From Paramesorhizobium salinisoli (GTDB lineage: Bacteria; Pseudomonadota; Alphaproteobacteria; Rhizobiales; Rhizobiaceae): 64,000 nt of DNA. Positions 1 through 8,678 of the stretch are shown piece after piece; position 1 is the first letter of the stretch, and each line of letters begins with the position of its first letter. The notes under the pieces are model-generated. The model was given only the letters and a program-made list of their open reading frames with translations, made no database searches and was not told where the DNA came from. The DNA lies in the NCBI RefSeq assembly GCF_003335045.1, contig NZ_QOZG01000008.1, positions 171,658 through 235,657 on the forward strand, given 5' to 3'. The position numbers and the translations under genes were made by a program.

Positions 1-1521
1 GGCGACGACATCGCGAAGCTGGTCGTCATTACGGGCGAACTGGAGCCTGGAATAGACGCTGCGCAGGGCGAGATAGTGCGTTGCGTTCCTGATCGTGTCC
101 TCGGGGCGCAAGGTGATGGCGCTCAGCATGTCGAACACGCGATCGCGCTGATTGGCGTCCAGCGCCAGCATCCGCCGCTGTTCGACGACGGCACGCGCCA
201 GCGGGTTGGAGAAGGGGCGCTCGGGAAGAACGAGGGTCTTCGTCTCGCTCCGGCCTTCCTGCCCGGCATCGTCGTCGGCCACCAGGGTCAGCCGAACTTC
301 CGAACCGGCCCATGGATGCTCGGTGATATCTTTGGACGTGATCGCCTCTTTCGGGCCTGCGCCGCCCCGGCGTGGCAGGACGAGCGGCACATCAGGCGCC
401 TCGAAGAGCGGGCGGGCACCGGCGGCAGGCGGCTTGGCCTCGACGATCTCGGCACGTCCCTTGGCGGCGCCGTAATCGTCGTCGATGGAATAGGCAAGTT
501 CCAGCGTGCCGTTCAGCGCGCGGCTCGGATCCTTGGTGAAGCGGACGAGCGGCGGCCTGTCGGGAATGACGGCAAAGGACCAATTGGCGCGTGTGCCGCT
601 ACCGGAAAGATTGATTTCCGTCTGTTTTTCCAGCGGAAACTGGAAATTGCGGGCGTTTGTTACAGCCGCAGGGGCCGTAGTTTGGTCGTTTGCCGGCGCG
701 GAAGCGTCTTTTGTGGCGGCGGGCGTGATTTCCTGTTCCGCTCCATCCGCCTCGGTCGCGGTGAGCGTTTCATTGCCATTGCCGCCGATGACCCGCACGG
801 CTACGACGCTGCCCTGCGGGACCGTGAAGCTCGTTTCGCTGCTGTTGGTCTGCGACGTCAGGAAGATTGGGGCGCGACCGGTATAGCGGGGCGGTGTCAC
901 CCATGCGTCGATGCGCGGGGGAATGCCGCCCGCGCCGTAGCGGATATGGAGGGCATCGAAAAGGCTGCCCCCGGACGGGCCGCTCGCGTAGGCGAGCGCA
1001 GTGACGAAAAGCAGGGCGACGACGGCGCGCAGGCCCCAGGGATCACGCTCCGGAATACGCGGTCGAGGCGTACCGCCGTGCAGGTCCTTCAGCTTTTCCG
1101 CCATGCGGCGGCGATGTTCGTCCCACAGCGCCTTGGCGAAGGGATCGTGATTGCCGGAGGCCATCGCATCGGTCTGGACTGAAATAGGCTCGTGGACCAG
1201 CAGATTGGCCGTTTCCAGCCGATGGTCGATTTCCGGCCCTGTGGGAATGCGCAGGCGCGTGGCCAGATAGAGGGCGGCGAGGCCTGCGATGGCGAAGGCG
1301 CCAAGCAGGCCGATATGCAGCCAGCCCGGCATGCGCGGAAACAGACCGAGCCAAGCAATGGCGGCGAAGAGGGCAGCGAGAATGACAAGCGGCAGGATGA
1401 GCGGCCACAGCCGCTCGAATGTCATCGAAAGGAAGGCGGTAAAACGGACCCGGCGGATGGCCGCAAGTGCCTCCGTCTCGACGGTATCGGTTCCGGGCAT
1501 GTCGTCACGTCGATCTGCCAT
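1..1521 (-). CDS. TIGR02302/DUF4175 family membrane protein, partial (C-terminus lies beyond the left edge)
   Basis: The minus strand is open from an ATG at 1521 down to base 1 with no stop, so at least 507 codons are present and the 3' end is missing. The N-terminus has two hydrophobic spans, about residues 40-60 and 65-85, and a third near residue 165 (GLRAVVALLFVTALAYASG). A hydrophilic region follows, with a TPPRYTGRAP segment typical of the TIGR02302/DUF4175 family. These are long (over 800 residue) membrane-anchored proteins of unknown function in Rhizobiales. The gene follows lysA on the same strand after 132 bp, the usual order in this group. A weak GAGGCGAGC lies before the ATG; an in-frame TTG sits five codons upstream. 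Family assignment is from remembered signatures; function is unknown. Confidence 0.85.
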   Translation of the reverse strand, partial: MADRRDDMPGTDTVETEALAAIRRVRFTAFLSMTFERLWPLILPLVILAALFAAIAWLGLFPRMPGWLHIGLLGAFAIAGLAALYLATRLRIPTGPEIDHRLETANLLVHEPISVQTDAMASGNHDPFAKALWDEHRRRMAEKLKDLHGGTPRPRIPERDPWGLRAVVALLFVTALAYASGPSGGSLFDALHIRYGAGGIPPRIDAWVTPPRYTGRAPIFLTSQTNSSETSFTVPQGSVVAVRVIGGNGNETLTATEADGAEQEITPAATKDASAPANDQTTAPAAVTNARNFQFPLEKQTEINLSGSGTRANWSFAVIPDRPPLVRFTKDPSRALNGTLELAYSIDDDYGAAKGRAEIVEAKPPAAGARPLFEAPDVPLVLPRRGGAGPKEAITSKDITEHPWAGSEVRLTLVADDDAGQEGRSETKTLVLPERPFSNPLARAVVEQRRMLALDANQRDRVFDMLSAITLRPEDTIRNATHYLALRSVYSRLQFARNDDQLRDVVA

Positions 1522-1653
1522 GCTCGCCTCGTTCAAAGCCGGCCGCGCGCACGCGGCGTTATATTATCTTTAGAATAGCACTCATCGTGGCAAAGACGAG
1601 ACTTTGCGTGAAAAAAGCCGCTCCGGCGCCGTTTTTTATATGCGCGGCGGGCG

Positions 1654-2931
1654 TTACCGCTCGTCGCAGAGCCAGTCGGGCACGGAATCGAGGCCGATCA
1701 ACTCGTCATAGCCGGTGCGCGGACGCACCACGTGATAGCGATCGCCGTCGACCAGCACTTCGGGGATCAGCAGCCTGGTGTTGTAAGTGCCGGATTGCAC
1801 CGCGCCATAGGCGCCTGCCGTCATAATCGCGACCAGATCGCCGGGCGAGGGATAGGGCATTTCGCGGTCCTGGCCGAGATAATCGCCCGTCTCGCAGACC
1901 GGACCGACAATGTCGGCGCGGATGCGGCGCTGCCCGTCCCCGGGCGCTGCAATGGGACGGATATCGTGGAACGCATCGTAGAGCGTCGGGCGAATCAGGT
2001 CGTTCATCGCGGCATCGACAATAATGAAATTCTTGGCGTCGCCTTCCTTCACGAAAATGACTTCGCAAACCAGGATACCGGCGTTGCCGACGATCAGCCG
2101 TCCGGGCTCGAAGATCGTCTTAAGGCCGAGAGGGCGGATATGCTTGCGCACGATGGCCGAATAGGCGTCCGGCAAGGGCGGCGGATTGTTGTCGGTGCGG
2201 TAGGGAATGCCGAGCCCGCCGCCGAGATCGACATGCTCGATGGCGTGTCCATCCGCCTTCAACTGGGCGACCAATTCGGCGAGCAAGGCGAAGGCATCGT
2301 CGAAGGGCTGCAGTTCGGTGATCTGGCTACCGATATGCATGTCGATTCCGGCCACGCGAAGGCCCCGCAGATTTGCCGCCCTGGCATAGACCGCGCGCGC
2401 TTTCTGGCGCGGAATGCCGAACTTGTTCTCGGCCCTGCCAGTGGAGATCTTGGCATGGGTCCGCGCATCCACATCAGGATTGATGCGCAAGGAGACGGGG
2501 GCGATTTTTCCCGCCGCGACGGCACGAGCGGAAAGCAGTTCCAGTTCCGGTTCGGATTCGACATTGAAGCAGCGGATGCCGGCGGCGAGCGCGAAATCCA
2601 TCTCATCGGCCTTCTTGCCGACGCCGGAAAAGACGATCTTGTCCGCCGGGATGCCTGCCGCCAGCGCACGGCGCAATTCGCCTTCCGAGACGACATCGGC
2701 GCCGGAACCGAGCTTCGCCAGCGTTTTCAGCACCGCCTGGTTGGAATTGGCCTTGAGCGCATAGCAGACCAGCGCGTCCATATCGGCGAAGGCTTCCGAG
2801 AAGACGCGGTAGTGGCGCGCGAGCGTGGCGGTGGAATAGCAGTAGAACGGTGTGCCGACCGCCGCCGCGATATCCGCGACGCTGACATTCTCGGCGTGCA
2901 GGACGCCGTCGCGATAGTCGAAATGGTTCAA
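1654..2931 (-). CDS. lysA: Diaminopimelate decarboxylase
   Basis: This enzyme decarboxylates meso-diaminopimelate to L-lysine, the last step of lysine synthesis, in the cytosol with PLP. The 425-residue protein is full length. The PLP lysine is K60 in CYALKANSN. HIGSQI is at 199-204, the phosphate-binding DLGGGLG at 235-241, EPGR at 275-278, and the catalytic Cys/Glu pair at 346-347 in VCETGD. These are the marks of fold-type III PLP decarboxylases of the LysA class rather than arginine or ornithine decarboxylases. It lies 43 bp downstream of a small lipoprotein gene and argH on the same strand, so the three are probably co-transcribed. lysC and asd, earlier steps of the pathway, are elsewhere in the window. 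Confidence 0.97.
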   Translation of the reverse strand: MNHFDYRDGVLHAENVSVADIAAAVGTPFYCYSTATLARHYRVFSEAFADMDALVCYALKANSNQAVLKTLAKLGSGADVVSEGELRRALAAGIPADKIVFSGVGKKADEMDFALAAGIRCFNVESEPELELLSARAVAAGKIAPVSLRINPDVDARTHAKISTGRAENKFGIPRQKARAVYARAANLRGLRVAGIDMHIGSQITELQPFDDAFALLAELVAQLKADGHAIEHVDLGGGLGIPYRTDNNPPPLPDAYSAIVRKHIRPLGLKTIFEPGRLIVGNAGILVCEVIFVKEGDAKNFIIVDAAMNDLIRPTLYDAFHDIRPIAAPGDGQRRIRADIVGPVCETGDYLGQDREMPYPSPGDLVAIMTAGAYGAVQSGTYNTRLLIPEVLVDGDRYHVVRPRTGYDELIGLDSVPDWLCDER

Positions 2932-2974
2932 GGTCTTGATGCTCTTGTGGCGCAGCCGATGGATGATCGCGCGG

Positions 2975-3160
2975 CTACTGGATCAGCTTGTCGAGGATGA
3001 AGGGCTTATCCTCTTTCGGTTTCGGCTTGGTGTGGCCGTTCTCGTCGGTAATGACCGCTGAGGGGGGCGGCTCGAGATCGCCGCGACGACCGCAGGCTGA
3101 AAGGGCGCTGCCGAGGGCTGCGGCAAGGAGAAGGGTCGAGATGAAGGAACGGCCTGTCAT
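2975..3160 (-). CDS. lptM: Small LptM/YifL-like lipoprotein
   Basis: A 61-residue protein with a lipoprotein signal peptide: MTGR, a hydrophobic stretch, then the lipobox LSAC at about residues 20-23. The mature part begins CGRRGDLEPPP, which is typical of the YifL family, renamed LptM in E. coli where it helps mature the LPS translocon LptD/E. The rest is short, charged and proline/lysine-rich (KPKPKEDKP). It lies between argH and lysA on the same strand, the conserved place for this gene in Rhizobiales and also beside lysA in enterics. The product should be anchored in the outer membrane. Family membership is clear from the sequence; a role in LptD assembly here is inferred from E. coli. 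Confidence 0.85.
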   Translation of the reverse strand: MTGRSFISTLLLAAALGSALSACGRRGDLEPPPSAVITDENGHTKPKPKEDKPFILDKLIQ

Positions 3161-3240
3161 GCGGTTGGTCCTGAACCCGTGTTGGTGTTGCCTTTATCTA
3201 GCGGAAATATGGAGGCATTGCACCCCCACTTGATCCGCCC

Positions 3241-4641
3241 TCATGCCTTGGCGATGCGCTTTTTCCAGAACCTGATCTGGCGGCGCACTTCCTGCGGCGC
3301 GGTCCCGCCATAGGACTGGCGGCTGCGGACCGATTTATCCACCGTAAGGAAGCCGAACACGGCCTCGGTGATGCCGGGATGGATCGATTGCAGCTCTTCG
3401 AGCGACAGCTTGCCCAGGTCGCATTTCCTGGCTTCGGCAAGCGCCACGGCGCGCCCGGTTACATGGTGCGCTTCGCGGAAGGGCATTCCCAGTTCGCGCA
3501 CGAGCCAGTCAGCGAGGTCAGTGGCAGTCGAATAGCCGGAGCCCGCCGCTTTTTTCATCGAAGCCGTATTGACGGTCAGGTCGCGGACCATGCCGGTCAT
3601 CGCGGCGAGCGCCAGTTCGAGCGTTTCGACAGCGTCGAAGACAGCTTCCTTGTCCTCCTGCATGTCCTTGGAATAGGCGAGCGGCAGGCCCTTCATCACC
3701 GTGAGAAGGCCAACGAGCGATCCCGTAATCCGGCCGGTCTTGGCGCGGACCAGTTCGGCTGCGTCGGGGTTCTTCTTCTGCGGCATGATCGACGAGCCGG
3801 TGGAGAAGGCGTCGGAGAGCCGGATGAAGTTGAACTGCGGCGTCGACCAGATGACGATCTCCTCGGCAAGGCGCGAGAGATGCGTGGCTGAGATCGCGGC
3901 GAGGCTGAGGAATTCCAGCGCATAGTCGCGATCCGAAACACTGTCGATGGAATTGCGCGTCGGCTCGCGGAAGCCAAGCGCCTTTGCCGTCATGTGACGG
4001 TCAATGCCGAAGCCGGTACCGGCGAGCGCGGCGGCGCCCAAGGGGGATTCGTCGAGGCGTTCGATGGCGTCGCGCACGCGGGAGAGGTCGCGTCCGAACA
4101 TTTCGACATAGGCCATGCAATGATGGCCGAAGGTCACCGGCTGCGCGGTCTGGAGATGGGTAAAGCCCGGCATCACCGTTGCCGCGTGCTCCTCGGCGCG
4201 CTCGAGAAAGGCTTCGATCAATGCCTTCAGCGCGGACGCCATCCTGCCGAGCTCGTCCTTGACCCAGAGGCGGAAGTCCACCGCCACCTGGTCGTTACGC
4301 GAGCGGGCCGTGTGCAGGCGCCCGGCGGCGGGGCCGATCAGTTCGGCCAGCCGTGCTTCGATATTCATGTGAATGTCTTCGAGCTTGCGCGAGAAGGCGA
4401 ATTTGCCGCTCTCGATCTCTGACAATATCGTGTTCAGGCCGCCTGCGATCTTGTCGTGATCATCGGCCGCAATTATGCCGGTCTTGGCGAGCATGGCGGC
4501 ATGGGCGAGCGAGCCGCGGATGTCCTGGGCATAGAGTTTTCGGTCGAAGCCAATCGAGGCGTTGATCTCTTCCATGATCGCGTCGGGACCGGATGCGAAG
4601 CGGCCGCCCCACATTTCGTTGCTGGACTTTTGTTCGGTCAT
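3241..4641 (-). CDS. argH: Argininosuccinate lyase
   Basis: This enzyme splits argininosuccinate into arginine and fumarate, the last step of arginine synthesis. The start is taken at ATG 4641 ([15 protein letters not shown]), giving 466 residues, the normal length. An AGAGG lies about 7 bases before it, and homologues begin this way. The frame is open a further 56 codons upstream, but that part overlaps divergent tlpA. The fumarase/aspartase superfamily signature [12 protein letters not shown] is present near residue 280, with TARSRNDQ further upstream in the substrate-binding region. The divergent tlpA start is only 40 bp away. The lipoprotein gene and lysA follow on the same strand. Confidence 0.97.
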   Translation of the reverse strand: MTEQKSSNEMWGGRFASGPDAIMEEINASIGFDRKLYAQDIRGSLAHAAMLAKTGIIAADDHDKIAGGLNTILSEIESGKFAFSRKLEDIHMNIEARLAELIGPAAGRLHTARSRNDQVAVDFRLWVKDELGRMASALKALIEAFLERAEEHAATVMPGFTHLQTAQPVTFGHHCMAYVEMFGRDLSRVRDAIERLDESPLGAAALAGTGFGIDRHMTAKALGFREPTRNSIDSVSDRDYALEFLSLAAISATHLSRLAEEIVIWSTPQFNFIRLSDAFSTGSSIMPQKKNPDAAELVRAKTGRITGSLVGLLTVMKGLPLAYSKDMQEDKEAVFDAVETLELALAAMTGMVRDLTVNTASMKKAAGSGYSTATDLADWLVRELGMPFREAHHVTGRAVALAEARKCDLGKLSLEELQSIHPGITEAVFGFLTVDKSVRSRQSYGGTAPQEVRRQIRFWKKRIAKA

Positions 4642-4681
4642 GGTCGAGCCTCTGGAAAAGAAACGCAGGAAAGATCTAGGT

Positions 4682-5383
4682 ATGGCAGCAGGCAGCAAAG
4701 ACGGTAAAGCCGAAAAACCTGGAAGCGGAAGGATTGTTCTTCTTGCCGGTCTCGCAGGCCTTATCGCCGGTGCCGTGGCGGTATACGTGATGGAACGGCC
4801 TTCTGGCAATGTCGCTCAATCGATCGACATTGCGGCGGACGGCGGGCAGTGCGCGATGAAGGCCGACGCCGCGAAGGCGCTCGACGCGGCGGCGACCGGT
4901 TCTGTCGCGGCGATGCGCGCCGCCGAAACGCCGCAGCCGGTGCAGAACCTCGCATTTACCGGGCCGGACGGCAGGCGGATGACGCTTGCCGATTTCAAGA
5001 GCAAGACGCTCTTGGTCAATCTCTGGGCAACGTGGTGTGCGCCTTGCCGCGAGGAGATGCCGGCGCTCGACAAGCTGCAGGCGGAGGAGGGCGGCGAGGA
5101 TTTCCAGGTGGTCGCGATCAATATCGACACCGGCGATGATACCAAACCGAAGGCTTTTCTCTCCGATCTCTCCGAAACCGGTGTTCGCTCCCTTAACCTC
5201 TACCGGGACGCAACGATGGGTGTCTTCAACGAACTGAAGCGGAAGAACCTTGCCTTCGGCCTGCCGGTGACGATGCTTGTCGACAAGGATGGCTGCCAGA
5301 TCGCGGCGATGAACGGCCCCGCCGACTGGGCGGGAGACGATGCGAAAAAGCTCATCGCGGCGGCCAGGAAGATAGACCAGTAG
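4682..5383 (+). CDS. tlpA: TlpA-family membrane-anchored thiol:disulfide interchange protein
   Basis: A thioredoxin-fold protein tethered to the inner membrane and facing the periplasm. With the start at ATG 4682 (AGGAAAG upstream) it has 233 residues. A single membrane segment at about 18-37 is followed by a linker and a TlpA/AhpC-TSA-like domain with the active site WCAPC at 118-122 and the cis-proline region [12 protein letters not shown] near the C-terminus. In Bradyrhizobium japonicum TlpA reduces the copper-site proteins needed for cytochrome aa3 assembly; the same role is inferred here. An extra cysteine pair, C57 and DGCQ near the end, recalls the structural disulfide reported for B. 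japonicum TlpA. The gene is divergent from argH, an arrangement common in Rhizobiales. Confidence 0.9.
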   Translation: MAAGSKDGKAEKPGSGRIVLLAGLAGLIAGAVAVYVMERPSGNVAQSIDIAADGGQCAMKADAAKALDAAATGSVAAMRAAETPQPVQNLAFTGPDGRRMTLADFKSKTLLVNLWATWCAPCREEMPALDKLQAEEGGEDFQVVAINIDTGDDTKPKAFLSDLSETGVRSLNLYRDATMGVFNELKRKNLAFGLPVTMLVDKDGCQIAAMNGPADWAGDDAKKLIAAARKIDQ

Positions 5384-5515
5384 AATTAACCCCTGACAGC
5401 TCTGGACAGGCGACGGTTTTTCTGGATTGCTTCGCTCCCGAAACTTGGGTTTAGCCGCATGGTCTTATCCGAAAAGTTTGCATCTTTTCGAGATCATGCT
5501 CAAGGAGCGCCGTTC

Positions 5516-6136
5516 ATGACCATTGAAACCTGGCTTGCCTTTACCGCGGCATCGGCAATTCTCGTACTCATCCCGGGACCGACGGTGCTGCTCGTCGTTT
5601 CCTATGCGCTCGGCCAGGGATGGCGCACGGCGTTTCCCATGGCGTTTGGCGTGGCGCTCGGCGATTTCACGGCCATGACGCTGTCCATGCTCGGCGTCGG
5701 CGCGCTGCTGGCGGCGTCCGCAACGGTCTTCACGGCGGTCAAATGGATCGGTGCCGCCTATCTCATCTGGCTGGGGGTCAAGCTTTTCCGCGCCGGCGGC
5801 ACAATGGAGGCTGAGGCGCGGCAGGGTACGGCGTCGCCTGGGCGGATGCTGGCGCATGCCTGGTTAGTGACGGCACTCAATCCGAAGAGCATCACCTTCT
5901 TCGTGGCGTTCCTGCCGCAGTTCCTCGATCCGCACCTGGACTTCATGACGCAGTTGGTGATCTTCGAGGCGACGTTCCTGGTTCTGGCTTTTGCCAATGC
6001 CTTCGGCTACGCGCTTGCGGCGACGCGGGCGCGGAGGCTCTTTCGCAGTCCGCGCGCCATCGGCATCTTCAACCGCGCCGGCGGCACGCTTCTGATCGGC
6101 GCGGGCGTCGCCACCGCCACGATGCGCTCCTCCTGA
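5516..6136 (+). CDS. LysE/RhtB family amino-acid exporter
   Basis: A 206-residue inner-membrane protein with about six hydrophobic spans, the usual size for the LysE/RhtB family of small amino-acid or metabolite exporters. The start is ATG 5516, with AAGGAGCG a few bases upstream; an upstream in-frame ATG at 5459 would add 19 polar residues without a good ribosome site. The family motif LIPGPTVLLVVSYALGQG lies near the N-terminus, and TALNPKSITFFVAFLPQF in the middle matches the conserved family block. The substrate cannot be read from sequence. The gene stands alone between tlpA and a convergent YaiI-like gene whose stop is only 6 bp away. Confidence 0.9.
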   Translation: MTIETWLAFTAASAILVLIPGPTVLLVVSYALGQGWRTAFPMAFGVALGDFTAMTLSMLGVGALLAASATVFTAVKWIGAAYLIWLGVKLFRAGGTMEAEARQGTASPGRMLAHAWLVTALNPKSITFFVAFLPQFLDPHLDFMTQLVIFEATFLVLAFANAFGYALAATRARRLFRSPRAIGIFNRAGGTLLIGAGVATATMRSS

Positions 6137-6142
6137 AATCCA

Positions 6143-6622
6143 TCAGGCGGTGAAGCCACCGCGCTTCCACCTGATGATGGCGAGTTCGAGGGCTGAGAGA
6201 AAGGCCGACCGATCGCGGGCGGCAAAGGGCGGGGGGCCGCCGGTGATCTGCCCTGCGGAGCGCAGTCCCTCCATGAGATTGCGGGTCGCGAGCACGTTGC
6301 CGATGGAGGCCTCGGTGAAGGCGCGGCCATTGGGGGCGATTGCCGCGGCACCGGCATTGATGGCCCGGCTCGCCAGCGGGATATCCGCGGTGACGACGAT
6401 GGCGCCCGGTCCGGCGCGTTCGGCGATCCAGTCATCGGCTACGTCGAGGCCACTCGGCACGATTACCCGCTCGATCAGCGGATCGCGCGGAATTGCGATG
6501 AAACTATTGGCGACGACATAGACTTTCACCCCATGTCGCTCTGCGACACGGTAGATTTCGGCCTTCACCGGACAGGCATCGGCATCGACATAGATGATGA
6601 TGGGGCGGGATTGTTCACTCAT
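6143..6622 (-). CDS. YaiI/YqxD family protein (DUF188, UPF0178)
   Basis: A 159-residue protein starting at ATG 6622 ([20 protein letters not shown]). The N-terminal DADACPVK block and the later [13 protein letters not shown] segment are the conserved family motifs. The acidic residues suggest a PIN-like, metal-binding nuclease fold, but no reaction is established for the family. The C-terminal end [17 protein letters not shown] is also typical. The frame is open 40 codons further upstream, but homologues begin near the chosen start. The gene is convergent with the LysE gene. Family assignment is firm; function is unknown. Confidence 0.9.
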   Translation of the reverse strand: MSEQSRPIIIYVDADACPVKAEIYRVAERHGVKVYVVANSFIAIPRDPLIERVIVPSGLDVADDWIAERAGPGAIVVTADIPLASRAINAGAAAIAPNGRAFTEASIGNVLATRNLMEGLRSAGQITGGPPPFAARDRSAFLSALELAIIRWKRGGFTA

Positions 6623-6813
6623 GCCGTCATCAGATGGCAGAGGTATCGGGGCGTTGCAAGGCGTCCTGTTCTCCAGGTGAATGCTGCGATCAAAATATTG
6701 AACTAGCCTGCGCCGTCCGATGAGAATAAGGGCAGGGGCCAAATCGTCTGCTTTTTACGCAAGTCCGGATCGAAACCGGTTCGCACTTTCCTGGACCTGC
6801 TTCGGAAAAAATC

Positions 6814-7722
6814 ATGCCCGTCAAATATTTCCCTGCGCTTTTCGTCCTGCTCTGGGCCACCGGCTTCATTGGCGCGGGCTATGCGATGCCCTATGCCGAA
6901 CCGTTCGGCTTCATGACCGTACGGTTTTTCATTGCGGCGGCCATTCTGGGCGTTTGGGCGCTGATGAGCGGCAGTCAATGGCCGACCTGGCGCGGCGCTT
7001 TTCATGCCGCCGTTGCCGGCTGCCTCATCCATGGCATCTATCTCTCGGGTGTCTTCTGGGCCGTGCACAGGGGATTGCCCGCTGGCATGTCGGCGCTGGT
7101 CGTCGGGCTGCAGCCGCTCATCACCACGCTCATCGCAGGCGCGACGCTCGGCGAGAAGATCGAGCGGCGGCACTGGATCGGACTCGCCATCGGCTTCATC
7201 GGCGTCATCATGGTGCTGTGGCCGAAATTCTCGCTCGATTCGGGCGGAATCAATGCCGTCACCATCGGTGTCGTGTTCCTGGCGGTCCTCGCCATCAGCA
7301 CCGGCACAGTGTGGCAGAAGCGCTTCGTCGGGCAGGTCGACCTGAAAGCCGGCACGACCGTTCAATATCTGGCGGCGGCCGTTTTGACCGGTATCGCCTC
7401 GTTATTTTTTGAGAACCATCAGGTCATCTGGTCGCCATGGCTCTTCTTTGCCATGGGCTGGCTGGTGCTGGTCCTATCGATTGGCGCCGTGCTGTTGCTG
7501 ATGGTGCTGATCCGGGAGGGCGCCGTGTCGAAAGTCGCTTCGCTCTTCTATCTCGTGCCCGGGACGACGGCGTTGATGGCTTATCTGCTCTTCGGCGAGA
7601 CCCTGAGCTTGGTTCAGCTTGTCGGCATGGCGATCACGACTTTCGGCGTGGCGCTGGCCACCGTCCGAAACGATAATTCTCAGTTTTTCCGCTTCGCCCG
7701 CCAGGCGTTGCGATTGCGATAG
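6814..7722 (+). CDS. EamA/DMT-superfamily transporter
   Basis: A 302-residue membrane protein with about ten hydrophobic segments arranged as two EamA repeats, the usual architecture of drug/metabolite transporters such as RhaT- or YdcZ-like exporters. It begins MPVKYFPALFVLLWATGFIGAG, with the first helix directly after the start, and the second repeat begins near residue 150. A GxTLGEKIERRHWIG stretch marks the loop typical of the family. The ribosome site is weak (CGGAAAAAA). The 3' end overlaps the convergent YihY-like gene by 43 bp, so the last 14 codons are antisense to that gene's end. Substrate unknown. Confidence 0.9.
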   Translation: MPVKYFPALFVLLWATGFIGAGYAMPYAEPFGFMTVRFFIAAAILGVWALMSGSQWPTWRGAFHAAVAGCLIHGIYLSGVFWAVHRGLPAGMSALVVGLQPLITTLIAGATLGEKIERRHWIGLAIGFIGVIMVLWPKFSLDSGGINAVTIGVVFLAVLAISTGTVWQKRFVGQVDLKAGTTVQYLAAAVLTGIASLFFENHQVIWSPWLFFAMGWLVLVLSIGAVLLLMVLIREGAVSKVASLFYLVPGTTALMAYLLFGETLSLVQLVGMAITTFGVALATVRNDNSQFFRFARQALRLR

Positions 7723-8543
7723 CGCAGGATCGCGGCGTTGATTTCAGCGCCGAGGATGAAGATAGCCGAAATGATGTAGAGGAAGACGATCGACACCATG
7801 ATCGACGCTAAACCGGCATAGGTTGAGACGTAATTGGCGAAGCTTTCGAGATATTTGGCGAAAATGATCGAACCTGCCAGCCAGGCGAACAGGGTCAGGA
7901 CGATGCCAGGCAGGATATCAAGGAAGCCGCGCTTGCCGGCGGGCAGCCAGATGTGGACGGCAAGAAGTGCCGTCACCAGTACCCCGACAGCGATCAGATA
8001 GCGCCAGATATCGAGGCTGCCGGTGTAGGGCGCAATGGCTGGAAACCATTGTTCGGCGAGCCTGACGGCGAGAGGGGCGAGAACGAGGAGCACGCTGATC
8101 GCGGTCAGGCTGAGCGTGGCGATAATGACAAAGCCGAGGCTTTGCAGGCGGCAGAAGATGATCGAGCGGGTATCGGTAACGCGATATGCCCGGTTGAGCG
8201 CGATTCTCAGCGCCTCAATGCCGTTGGAGGCGAAATAGGCCGCCGCGATGACGCTGACGGTCAGAAGGCCGCCGCGTTGGACGGTCAGCACGTTCATCAC
8301 CTCGCGGGCGATCGGCCTTGCAATGGTTTCCGGCCAGGTGTCGAAAATGACATGGACGGCCGTGTCGGCGAAGGCATTGGCGCCGAGGAAACTGGCAAGC
8401 GACGTTGCGAAGATCAGGAAGGGAAACAACGCCATCAGGCCGGAAAGCGCTATATGACTGGCAAATGCCCAACCGTCATCGGAATAGAAGTGGCCGATTG
8501 CATCGTACAAAACCTGCCACAGGAACGTCCTTACTTTGCGCAT
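7680..8543 (-). CDS. YihY/virulence factor BrkB family membrane protein
   Basis: A 287-residue protein starting at ATG 8543 (MRKVRTFLWQVLYDAIGHFYSDDGWAF). It has about six membrane spans, the usual layout of the YihY/BrkB (UPF0761) family, once annotated as ribonuclease BN. Visible family features are SHIALSGLMALFPFLIF near the N-terminus, the central SNGIEALRIALNRAY block and the C-terminal GAEINAAILRYRNR. The function of the family is not established; a role in membrane or lipid handling has been suggested. Its last 43 bases overlap the end of the EamA gene on the other strand. An upstream in-frame start (8615) would add 24 polar residues that look non-coding. Confidence 0.88.
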   Translation of the reverse strand: MRKVRTFLWQVLYDAIGHFYSDDGWAFASHIALSGLMALFPFLIFATSLASFLGANAFADTAVHVIFDTWPETIARPIAREVMNVLTVQRGGLLTVSVIAAAYFASNGIEALRIALNRAYRVTDTRSIIFCRLQSLGFVIIATLSLTAISVLLVLAPLAVRLAEQWFPAIAPYTGSLDIWRYLIAVGVLVTALLAVHIWLPAGKRGFLDILPGIVLTLFAWLAGSIIFAKYLESFANYVSTYAGLASIMVSIVFLYIISAIFILGAEINAAILRYRNRNAWRAKRKN

Positions 8544-8678
8544 AGGCAGGCTTTTTCCTTTTGGATAGGGGACAGGGCGGCCTCGTTTTTCTGACTTACC
8601 GTATGCAGATTGCAACGGGTGGTGCGATATGGGAAGCCTGCATTAACTCCATCCACGCGAGATGCAAGAGAGGGTCCG

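Noticed and set aside
76..1182. A 368-codon plus-strand frame opposite the TIGR02302 gene
   Set aside because: The minus strand carries an open, recognisable membrane protein, so this is its antisense shadow.
1732..3000. A 422-codon plus-strand frame opposite lysA
   Set aside because: It is a shadow of lysA, with no similarity to a known family.
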